Positions 21,959 to 36,713 of a stretch of DNA of 64,000 bases are shown one piece after another. Position numbers and translations under genes: made by a program. The notes under the pieces were generated by a model that was not told the DNA's origin, made no database searches, and was given only the letters and a program-made list of their open reading frames with translations. How positions within the stretch are numbered: position 1 is the stretch's first letter; each line of letters opens with the position of its first letter. Source of the DNA: Paralvinella palmiformis (lineage: Eukaryota > Annelida > Polychaeta > Terebellida > Alvinellidae); the NCBI GenBank assembly GCA_025642065.1, contig JAODUP010000189.1, positions 655,001 through 719,000 on the forward strand, in the 5' to 3' direction.

Positions 21959-24489
21959 ATGGCGCAGTCGTCTCGTGCCGTTTATGAACAGTGGTTCAGG
22001 GCAGCCGACAAAGACAAAAGTGGATATTTAACATTTAAGGAACTGAAAAACGCCCTGAAAGCCAAGGGCTACAAGACCAAGGGCAAACAGCTAAAGGTCA
22101 GTTAGATTTGTTGGTAAATATCCCGGATATTTTCCCCCCAAAAAGTCCAATTCAAATCGTTTGGGCGGTTCTTATTCCTGTAGCAGTTGAGTTGGGTATG
22201 CATCGTATAGTTTCCAGTGGAAGCACAGTGTGGGAAAATAAGGCTTTTGGTGGGAGTTTAACAATCTCCCGAATCGACTTAAGATAATTTATAATTATTT
22301 AGAAACGTTCAGTAATACTACTACTACTACTACTAATAATAATAATGGCCGAAATTGCAGTTATTTTACGTGACTGGCAACCTCAAATGAAGGGAGATGA
22401 ATATGGTCTAATAAGTTACAGCTTCGCCATGAAGACTTATTCTAAATAAATTTAGAATTTACAATATATGACATATTCAGCGGAGAAAATCTTACCAGTT
22501 GCCTTGGTTGGATGAAAAACTCCTCGTACCATAGTGCCACGACCGGGATTCGAACGTCCGACTTTAAACATGGATAAAAAAGTCCGATGTTCTACCCACG
22601 AGGCCATAGGCCTGGCTAGGGATTAGGAATCAACGCACATGGAAATGTTTACTTGACCTAAAAAATGGGCGCCATATTTTGCTGGTTTCTCGATTGAAAA
22701 CATACCCGGATGGCGAAAAGATTCAAACTAATGACGCACTAATATTTTATTTTGCTAATATTTTAGCGCGCCTTCTCATAATTTAAGAGGCACTGATTAG
22801 AATGGATTGAACAAAGGGGTGTGACCGTGTTAGATATTGAGCCGTTATTGGAAAGAATGCGACAATTAATTACAACTATGTGTATTATAGATTAGTGCTA
22901 TCCTAATGATTAAATTGGAAAAAAATGGAATGTTTTGAAATTTTTAGAAATCAAAACAGAATGGACTTCCTTATGTGCTCAGAAATCGATCAATAGTTCA
23001 AATTATGATCCAATTTAAGTAATGTTATATAAATGATTTGTTTTATTTGTTAAATTTTGTAAGTATAATTCGGTATTTTATTTCGACATATGAGTGTACA
23101 AAGCGCTTACTCAAAGTTAAATCTTTTCTAGATTTTGGCGCGAAATCTTGAATTTGCTTGGTTTGAAGTTTGTTTATTTGGTTTGATGTTTATCTGTTTG
23201 TTTGTCTGTTTTTTTTTTGTATCGTGCAGGCTCAGTTTAAACAATTCGACAAAGATGGCAACAAAAAGATCACGCTACAAGAATACCTGATAGCTATGGG
23301 TCAAGTACCCGATGCCTATCATAAGTAAGTAAATAGACAAGTTGGTGTCGACTCCAACTTAACCTCGGATTGCTTGTCATAATTTATAATTACAGAGTTA
23401 ATTGGTTATTCCGACAAGGTTTGTTACATGATAATATGTCGGATAAAAGTGAATGTCGGAATGTCGAGACATGATCTGCTCATTGGAAAGATCACACATT
23501 TGTGTTTGTAATTAGCCATAAATTATTATGATTGGCTATGTGAGATAGCCACAGACAGCAGAAGCATCGTGTGTCTGTGTGTATGGTCAAGGACGGTTGT
23601 AATTGGTTACGATATAGCAATTATCGCAGGTGGGCCGGTTAATTAACCATTACTGACAACATGTCGGTGTGTCTTGCATGACTGAACTAGCGGAAATATT
23701 TGGCTACATTTTGGTATTGTCGGATTGTCAAAGTCATTTTACAGTGAAATGTCACTTTCTGTTGACAAAATGAAGTGTAGGAGTCGGAAAGCGGAACGTG
23801 ATTTTTCCGGATTAAAGAGTCATTTATAAAGGAGCTAAATCCGTCACATACATTAATGCGTCGGAATGTGGATTTTCTGGATAAAAATATGTCAGGATTA
23901 ACGTATTCTCGCTGTATTAACGAATGGGCTGGTGAAGAAGGGATAATTCGATTTAAGCGAAAGTTTTTGCGATTAAAATGCACATTATATTCCTCATAAA
24001 ACACAATGACAGATAATCCTACAGATAATAATATCTCATCATGATTGTCATCAATCAGCCGATCTGTTTTACCCTTCTATACGTCTCCATGAGCTAACTG
24101 GTAGAGCGGTAGGCCTTGGATCTCTACCATTTGAGTTTAAAACCTGGCTTAGCTGTGTCCGAAGGGCATTTCATTTTGACTCTTGAACACCGAGATCAAC
24201 AACATTATCTAATCATCATCGTTTCCCTTATCTTGTATTCATCAGAGAAGCGGCAATGAGGCAGGCCTTCGAGCGAGCCGACAAGAACAAAGACGGCTCG
24301 CTGGACATCGGCGAAATAAACGCCATCTTTCGGGATATGAACACACTGCTGAGTCCCGACGAGTTGTTCAAAATCGTCAACGAGATCGATAAGGATCAGA
24401 GCGGCCGGATCAACTACGACGAGTTCCTGAAGTTCTTCGCCAAACAACAAGGAGTGAACTTCGAGAGCAGCGATAGCGACTGGGATTGA
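21959..24489 (+). CDS. Four-EF-hand calcium-binding protein (cluster gene 2), 3 exons, 158 aa
   Basis: Exons are 21959-22096, 23230-23324 and 24246-24489 (138+95+244 nt), with GT-AG borders and phases 0 and 2 as in the neighbouring EF-hand genes. The loops are EF1 DKDKSGYLTFKE, EF2 DKDGNKKITLQE, EF3 DKNKDGSLDIGE and EF4 DKDQSGRINYDE. Ligand positions 1, 3, 5 and 12 are intact, but EF2 has Lys in place of the usual Gly at position 6. The start ATG sits in a good context (AAGATGG). The C-terminal tail is acidic (SSDSDWD), a feature the other small paralogs lack. Intron 1 contains a minus-strand SINE (22317-22610). Intron 2 contains a 522-bp TA-type MITE and a SINE fragment ending about 60 bp before exon 3. 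It is probably a cytosolic calcium sensor or buffer with unknown partner. Confidence 0.88.
22317..22610 (-). mobile_element. SINE (family B) in intron 1 of EF-hand gene 2
   Basis: Shared family sequence: (ACT/AAT)n tail at 22317-22345, 'gcagttattttacgtgac', 'ttagaatttacaatatatga', 'ttggttggatgaaaaactcc', B-box side 'accgggattcgaacgtccga' and 'cccacgaggccata'. Four more copies are in this window. Confidence 0.7.
23393..23914 (-). mobile_element. Same MITE family, inverted copy in intron 2 of EF-hand gene 2
   Basis: The reverse complement matches 19698-20237 through much of its length ('ccgacaaggtttgttacatg', 'aatatgtcggataaaag', 'cggatttagctcc' on minus). The ends are more degraded ('cagagttaattgg' and 'cgtattctcgctg'). 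Confidence 0.65.
24091..24185 (+). mobile_element. SINE (family A) head fragment
   Basis: 'gagctaactggtagagcggt', 'tttgagtttaaaacctgg' and 'agggcatttcattttgac' match the head and the start of the body. It lies about 60 bp upstream of exon 3 of EF-hand cluster gene 2. Confidence 0.45.
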
Positions 24490-24722
24490 ACGTCAACGAT
24501 CACAGGTTATTGATCAATATATATATTTATTTATCACGAATGCACCCCCCCCACACACATGACCTTTATAAGAAAAAAATTGGTTTACAGACATCGTCTA
24601 TAAATACCATTTAGAAACTTACAAACATGACTTACTGACGCGACTGAGAAAGCATTTGTGTTGATCTCATGAATAATTAATTTTTTAAAATATTATTTAA
24701 ATAAGTACTAAAATAATATATA

Positions 24723-25578
24723 CAATCGGCCCCCGTTATAACACGCTCGTTGGGGCCCACAACCCGTCGATCGTGTTATAGATGGACCGCGAAGCGAGAC
24801 AGGGGCACTATCAGGGTAGGCGATAATAAGGAGTTCATGTATTCACCTCATTTTACACCATCATTTAATATTACTTACAACTTTTTATTTCATAAAGTTC
24901 CCAGTAATTGCTTAATCATTTGTTGACTTAAAGATAAATGTTACTTCAGTGTTTGTTTGGAAAATAAAATGTCACCTATATAAATATCACGTATTATTAT
25001 ATTATTATTTCTGCAAAATTGGGCAAAAAGTAGCAACGATCTTGGATTGGCGATATTCATCCGCCAGAAATAGTGCATATTTTACAGATGAAGGTAGCAT
25101 TTGAGAACTGATACGACATAATTGCATTGTTGAAGTTTGGGGTAGAGACCCCTGGCTGCCGCCAATTGGGCACAGCCAGATACGATACAATCAAAACAAA
25201 GGTCTTTTATACACACAACAAAATAAACAAACGCAATAGCTGTGAATTAACAAAAATATTTTGTGTAAAACAAAGGGCTTTTATACATAACAAATTATTG
25301 TTAATTCACATCCATTACGTATGTTTTATTTATTGCAATTAGGATCAAAGTTATTTAGTGGATGGATTAATAAATATTCGGGTACGTTGCGGCCGTTGGC
25401 TATGTTTTATTACGCGTGAAAATGTGAAAACGAGTTCAAATTATTTCGAAATATTTTATCGGACAGTTGCGGATCTTATAAAAATGCTCTGTCGTGGATT
25501 CCATGATTTGGGGTCCAAGTTATGACCGTGTTATATCCGATTTTGTGTTATAACGGACCGCGATATAATGAGGGCTGA

Positions 25579-25581
<3 letters not shown>
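24723..25581. mobile_element. 859-bp TA-flanked MITE (pogo/Tigger-like), second family
   Basis: Ends read inward as 'caatcggcccccgttataac' (left) and 'cagtcagccctcattatat' (right, minus strand), each next to TA. The inner parts share GTTATAACACG/GGACCGCG sequence. No transposase is visible. It lies just after EF-hand gene 2. Confidence 0.6.
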
Positions 25582-25619
<38 letters not shown>

Positions 25620-25621
25620 AG

Positions 25622-25850
25622 ACGTGTTGTGGTGCTCTTATACGGTAGCGCTTTGGGCCATGAACTTTCAGTTCTGGCTTCGAATCCTCGGCCATAGGAA
25701 TCAGAAGTGACCAAAGCCTGGGTTAACACTCACACACTAACTGACTGACTGACTGACTGACTGACTTGCCGTCACTCACTCACTCACTCACTCACTCACT
25801 CACTCACTCACTCACTCACTCACTCACTCACTCACTCACTCAGTCACTCC
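25622..25850 (+). mobile_element. SINE (family D) with long (GACT)n(CACT)n tail
   Basis: 'ggtagcgctttgggccatga' and 'ggcttcgaatcctcggcc', then a tail of (GACT)n grading into more than 90 bp of (CACT)n at 25755-25850. Confidence 0.5.
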
Positions 25851-25900
25851 AATAATTCTCTGGTCTTCAAATTTCATAAAATGTTTTCACTAAAATCAGT

Positions 25901-25938
<38 letters not shown>

Positions 25939-26226
25939 GTTTGTCATTTATTAATACTAATGATATTTATCAAAATTGATTGCTTATATAATTCCTTGTC
26001 TTTCAGTTAGCAGCAAATCAGCCATAGCAAGATAGATAGAGTCGTACTCGTCATGGTAACATCTTAGGCCAAACTAAGTGTAGTTTTTGTTTTTATTGTT
26101 TTTAAGTTATTCGCTTCTAATTGTTTTAATATAATCTCAAAATATTCGTTTATAATTTAGGTCATTTGTTTATCTATTGCCTGGCAATAAATAAAGTTTC
26201 GAATCCTGAGAAGATTTTCTGTTGTT

Positions 26227-26424
26227 AATTTATGCCAACATCAACAACAACAGCAACAACAACAACAACAACAACAATACAAGTAATAACACAAATAACA
26301 ATATTATTAATTAATTAATTAATTAATTAACAACAACAACAACAACAACAATAGGAATAATAATAATAACAAGAACAACAACAACAACAACAAATATAAT
26401 AATAATAATAATAAGAAGAACTAT
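26227..26424. repeat. Compound (CAA)n / (TTAA)n / (AAT)n microsatellite
   Basis: Alternating CAA, ATTA and AAT runs, about 200 bp, followed by (GT)n at 26447-26545. Lies upstream of the modular EF-hand gene. Confidence 0.9.
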
Positions 26425-26843
26425 TACAACAACAAAACGTATTCCTGTGTGTGTGTGTGTGTGTGTGTGTGTTTATGTGTGTGCGTATCGCTGTGTGTGT
26501 GTTTGTTTATGTGTGTGCGTATCTCTGTGTGTGTGTGCGCGTGAAATTAAGTTATTTATCAGTTTATTTGGTGACGTATACAAATCTATGTGGTTCGTAT
26601 TTTTCCATTGGACGCGGACTTTGTACAATATCTGTCAAGGATAACGAGTCTAAAGTTGAAGACAAGATAAGATAATACAGCTAATTAACAGATAGAGATA
26701 GTGATTGTCGCAGGTGATATTAACAATCAGGAAACAATTACATATTTCAGGTAAGAGACTATGGTCTCTATCGTGTTAGAAACATTAAGAACCGACGAAT
26801 AAAATATATGTTTTTTTTAGATAAGATATTTCCAGGAGATAAC

Positions 26844-31602
<4,759 letters not shown>

Positions 31603-31747
31603 TAATATACTCCTGTGTGAGGATTTATACTAAAGTTGGCCTCCTGGTAGTATATGGAGTTGTTGTTATAGAATATTAATTGTAATTTCAATAATGGTGA
31701 TGCTACTGTCTAGAATCACCAAATCGGTGTAAATTAGTAATATATAA

Positions 31748-31940
31748 AATGCAACAATTATAAAATTCATGTCAACAGTTATAATATTGATGTCAACAAT
31801 TATAATATTGATGTGGACAATTATAATATTGATGTGGACAATTATAATATTGATGTGGACAATTATAATATTGATGTGGACAATTATAATATTGATGTCG
31901 TCATTTATAATATTGATGTCAACAATTATAATATTGATGA
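31748..31940. repeat. 21-bp minisatellite
   Basis: Unit 'ataatattgatgtggacaat' plus t, about nine copies, alternating 'gtggac', 'gtcaac' and one 'gtcgtc' variant. Probably in the 3' UTR of the modular EF-hand gene. Confidence 0.88.
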
Positions 31941-32091
31941 TACTTATAAAAGGATATAAAACAGGTTGAATTAAGCAGTTTATGATTTCACTGAAATGCT
32001 GGTTGTATCAGGTGCTGTTATTCAGAAGACAATTATAGAATTAGCTAAATATTTAAGGACAGTACTTCGGATTTGTTTTTAATTTAGTAAA

Positions 32092-32097
32092 AATAAA
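32092..32097 (+). promoter_or_regulatory. Candidate polyadenylation signal of the modular EF-hand gene
   Basis: AATAAA about 490 bp after the stop of the final EF3-EF4 exon and before the next (TC)n tract. It is the first good hexamer I see downstream. The 21-bp minisatellite at 31748-31940 would then lie in the 3' UTR. Confidence 0.3.
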
Positions 32098-32122
32098 AGA
32101 ATGACGCAAAGTTACAGTGTCG

Positions 32123-32159
<37 letters not shown>

Positions 32160-32178
32160 GAACACACACACACACACA

Positions 32179-32214
<36 letters not shown>

Positions 32215-32244
32215 CTCTCTCTCTCTCTCTCTCCGTCTCTCTCT
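32123..32244. repeat. (TC)n-(AC)n-(TC)n compound microsatellite
   Basis: Symmetrical compound tract between EF-hand genes 3 and 4. Confidence 0.93.
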
Positions 32245-32469
32245 TAATTGATACGCACAGACATATATTTGTACGCGTCCACTTCCCCACCATTAACGTC
32301 ATGAATTTCCTCAATATGTACCCCACTCTTTTCCACGAATAATTCCACATCTCCCCCTCTCTCTCTAATCGAGCTGCAAAAGATTGGTGTGATGTTAGTG
32401 CAATGTTATATGGCTGAGCATGCGTCGGATAAAGAAATTGAATAAAATATTCGAAGTGAAAATCTGTCA

Positions 32470-33440
32470 TAACAACAATGGAAGGATTTTAATACGTACC
32501 ACATCTACCTTTGTTTATTTCTTTGTTGCGTTTTAAGTACAATAAATAAACATCGTTTAAGTATTTGATGAAACGTAAAAAACGAGACGATGAACAGGTG
32601 AGTGTCAAGGTTAAAAACTGATCTGAAAGTGCATGTCATGACATGACCCGAGGGGTTCAATAGCGGAAGGATCAATGACCTATCTCGCTGCACCAAAACC
32701 AAGTTAGGATCACCTTCAGCTGAGGAGCTTCGTGGGCTGGAATATTTCCAGTCAAGACTTAGAGATGTGACCTGTTTAATTAAGACGTCGTCAGTCAGAT
32801 TAATCAAGAATCTTTAAACTGACCTTTAGAACTGGTGTCATATGTTTCTAGCATCTCGCCCTTGACACACGTTGTGCTGCCTAATTTCGCAGCAGCCGAG
32901 CGAGACCTCTCAGCGAGTGTTTTTAATGAAATAGAACCTAACACGGATAGACATATAAAAAACCACTGATAACAAACAGAACACCTTCCTATTTGCACAT
33001 AAGACATTTTGCCAATATAATTATTATTATTTAAAAACATGCCTCATCATACGAAAATATCATATCAATTATTAATCATATAGTTGGTACAGGTGCAATG
33101 TCTACAATATGGCGGACATTAGACCCTGGACTGGCCAGACAAACAAGTAATTACGGGTCTACAGTTATACTACAGCATACTCAATGATATTATGATATTT
33201 TGTTAAATTTCTTTGCTACGCCCCTGTCTTCGGGTTTATCATTTCGTACTTTGATCGCTTGATAAGTACCGAGACGGCGTGTTCTGTGGACATTTCGTAC
33301 AACAACAAAGAAGACCTTGTTACCTATAAACCTTGACATATTCGGATATTGATGATAGGTTCTTAAATTAAACACACCTGTTTGTATGTCGTCGTATGTC
33401 GGTGTCTTTCCAAAAAATATTCTCTGCCTTTGAGTTCATA
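32470..33440. other. Upstream region of EF-hand gene 4
   Basis: Unique sequence without recognised coding exons or repeats. It should hold the promoter of the gene starting at 33452. Confidence 0.4.
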
Positions 33441-33451
33441 CGACGACCAAG

Positions 33452-36400
33452 ATGGCGTCGCAACGAATGGCCTACGAACAGTGGTTTTACGACGCGGATA
33501 CTGATAAAAATGGTTACTTAACGAAGAAGGAACTGAGAAAAGCTCTCAAATCCAAAGGTTATCGTGTCACATCGAAACAGTTTAAGGTAAGATGGTCGTA
33601 TAGGAAAGTTTTGGTACTCGTCGCCGAAAATATGTTTATAAAATTCAAGATGTCTGCCAATACGTTTGTTTATGATATAGCATAGCCGTTAGTGATGGCA
33701 GTAACTACGTCTGTACCACTGCTGATGAACCCAAGATGTATTCGGAATGAAGTTACCCTGGAATCACCCAAGCTGATACATTTAACTCGCAGTAACTGAC
33801 AGTAATTGTTTAATATGACATAATATTAAAACATTTCGGCAGTTTTCGCCTTATAAGCTTCTAACGGTTATAACAAATTAATCATCTAACCAATCGCCAC
33901 GTCACAGACGCATATAGCACGATAACGATCTCGGCTACTTCGGATAAAATGTGTTAAACGTATTCTACTCAACAGGACTAGTTTAAAAGCGGCTGTATAT
34001 TTTGACCTAGTTCTGCTATTTTCGACCTACCTTAATTTGTGTCTATTTTTCAACATTTAGTAACATGATAATTAACATGTTAAGTAACACGATGACATGA
34101 ACCATACAGGGTTGAATACCTATTTAAGGGTTACCTAACAAAGAATCCCCGTGAATAGCTACATAGTCCAACATTAACGATAAGAATCCGCAATGCATTC
34201 TCACATTAGTACCTAAGCGGCATATGAGCTGCGTATTGATCTCGAAGATGAGATCTACCCATCATACTAAAGTGCACGATTCGTGAAACCAGATATTGCC
34301 CTGGATGCGCTATATCCAGTCCTCGCAATCCGACTCGTCGTAACAGAATCATCGATAGCCGAGACTATATACCGGACATCAGAGTCCGTTATGGATATTC
34401 GCATCTAATCAGGATATTGGTGTGTACCAAAGACTAACAAGTAATTGCATCGAGATCTTTAATATTTGCCATTTATGACAACTGCACTTTAGTCTATAGA
34501 ATTTATATGTTGATGTTGTAAATGGGATAATCCTATTCAGAATATTTACACAATATTAGATGTTGTCCACGGATTATGATATTTCGTAAGTACAGAATAA
34601 AAATACAATAATCCCCGTAATTGTGTCTGGCATTTTCGACCTATTATGTTTCGTATTTATCTTGTTGTAGTTTGGGGTAGAGACCCCTGGCTGTCGCCTA
34701 TTGGGCACAGCCACCTGGTGTTGATTGTTATTATGATGATGGCAGTTGTTTAACGTGCTGGCACCTCAGTTTACTATAAATGTCATGTTCGGGGGAGAAA
34801 AACCTTGCCAGTTGCCTGGTTGGATGAAAAACACCCCCTACTATAATGTCACAACCGGGATTCGAATCTCCGCCCTCCCGCACAGCATGAAACATGGGTA
34901 TGGCAATCCCACGCTCTTACCCACTAGTTCATAGAGGGGGTTTGGTCCGTCCTCATTGTTGTTGTTGGTGTGTGTAAGGGTCTTCCCTATTTATCACGCC
35001 ATGAAGCGTCATAAATACCCAAACAAAATTACATGTTTGACACGTATAAAATTATTTGAGAACTGGTAGAATAATGACGCATAATACTTCCAAAAGATAC
35101 CAAATATCTTGCATGCGATGCCACTGGTATTTCAGACATTATGACAGATAGTTACTAATCTTTCTATTCACTTTGCTTCCGTGTCGAGGGAAAACGTGCA
35201 AGAGAAAGGACGCGCCAATTAAAATAACGCGTGACTTTCGTCAGCCAATGAGAAGGCACGTCACGGTAATGAATATTCAGCGGATTAGGTTGAAATATAA
35301 CGACTGTTGACCCTGAAAGAAAACTACACCGTGCACGCCTCATGTCCTAACTTCCGTTGGGGAAAAGGGAAAACAGACTGCTAAAATCAGGTTTATAAAC
35401 ATGGTGAATTCTTGTTGTGTCGTTGGTTGCATAAGCCGTGGGCGTGGAAGTAATACAAAGGAATAACTTTTCATCGGTAAGTGTAAGGAACACATTTAAA
35501 ATAGCTTTACTGAGGGAAATTAAGCTAAACTATTATTATATTTAGCCTATTCGATAACCCCCGGCCCGTCTTTGGTGTTTGATCCCAATTTAGCCAATGT
35601 GTGGCCCTGTTCTGAGTAGGGCCAATACGCACCATGCACGTTTGGCGAGGTTGCACTTCGAATCGCCCGAACGACTTGGCAGCTTTTGATTTCAAGTAAT
35701 GATGTTACTCCAAGTGTACAAAAACTGTGTTCGCATCCAGCCATGATCAAATAAATTTCCATTAGATATGCGCATGCGCACACTGAAACTCCGGTACAAT
35801 TGCGCATGCGCATGATGACGACGTTGCTTTGATTACGCAATCCTAAATAAATACACCCTCCGGCTAAATATTTATAGCGCGTTTGTAGCACTACGTGATA
35901 ACTGATCTCCATAATATAATTAATTTTCCCGCTTATGCTTCAGCAACATTATGTAATTTTTATAAATAAACCATAAGGACAATCATTGGCTTATATTATT
36001 AAGTTAAATTGTTTAAATTGTAGCATGCAACGCTATTTTGCGCGACGTTGTATTCGTAGTTTGTATTTTCAGTGTCTCATGCTCTAACTGCAGGCGGCCA
36101 AAATGGCGAACTGTTGACTTATTGCCTGTTAAATTCGCGTTTATTAGTGTTGTGATGAGCGATCTCGTGTACCAAAATGTCCTGCTGAATTAATGAATGT
36201 GAGTGTTATTCAAAGAACATAACTTTTAATTTCGCCACGACCTGTAAACAATTAGAACTGAAACCTCGCCAATTTAGTACAAGTAGTCAAGCTCTTATCG
36301 GGCGCCAGAGAGCGGTATTCAAGCTAATTCCAACTAGACTAGATATACGGACTTGAATAATAAAATGATAATGCACACATCACATTAAATGTCCGTATTC

Positions 36401-36669
36401 ATAGGTTCAAATCTCGAAGCGCAGGGTTACTTTTTTCCCCTACCGGAAGTCAGCGTTGTTTTGTTATGGCGGCCCAATCAAACACCACTGAATGCTCGGT
36501 CTAGTTTTCTTTCAGGTGAATAGTCACGACGGTCAAAAACTCTACTAATATTTACTGTCTGTGGCCCAATTATTGTATCGGAAATAGGAAAATAAATATC
36601 TAACAGAAGTAAATTCTAAAACAACGTCATGAGAATTGCATTAGTCTCCCTTTAAATTCTCATGGATGG

Positions 36670-36713
<44 letters not shown>

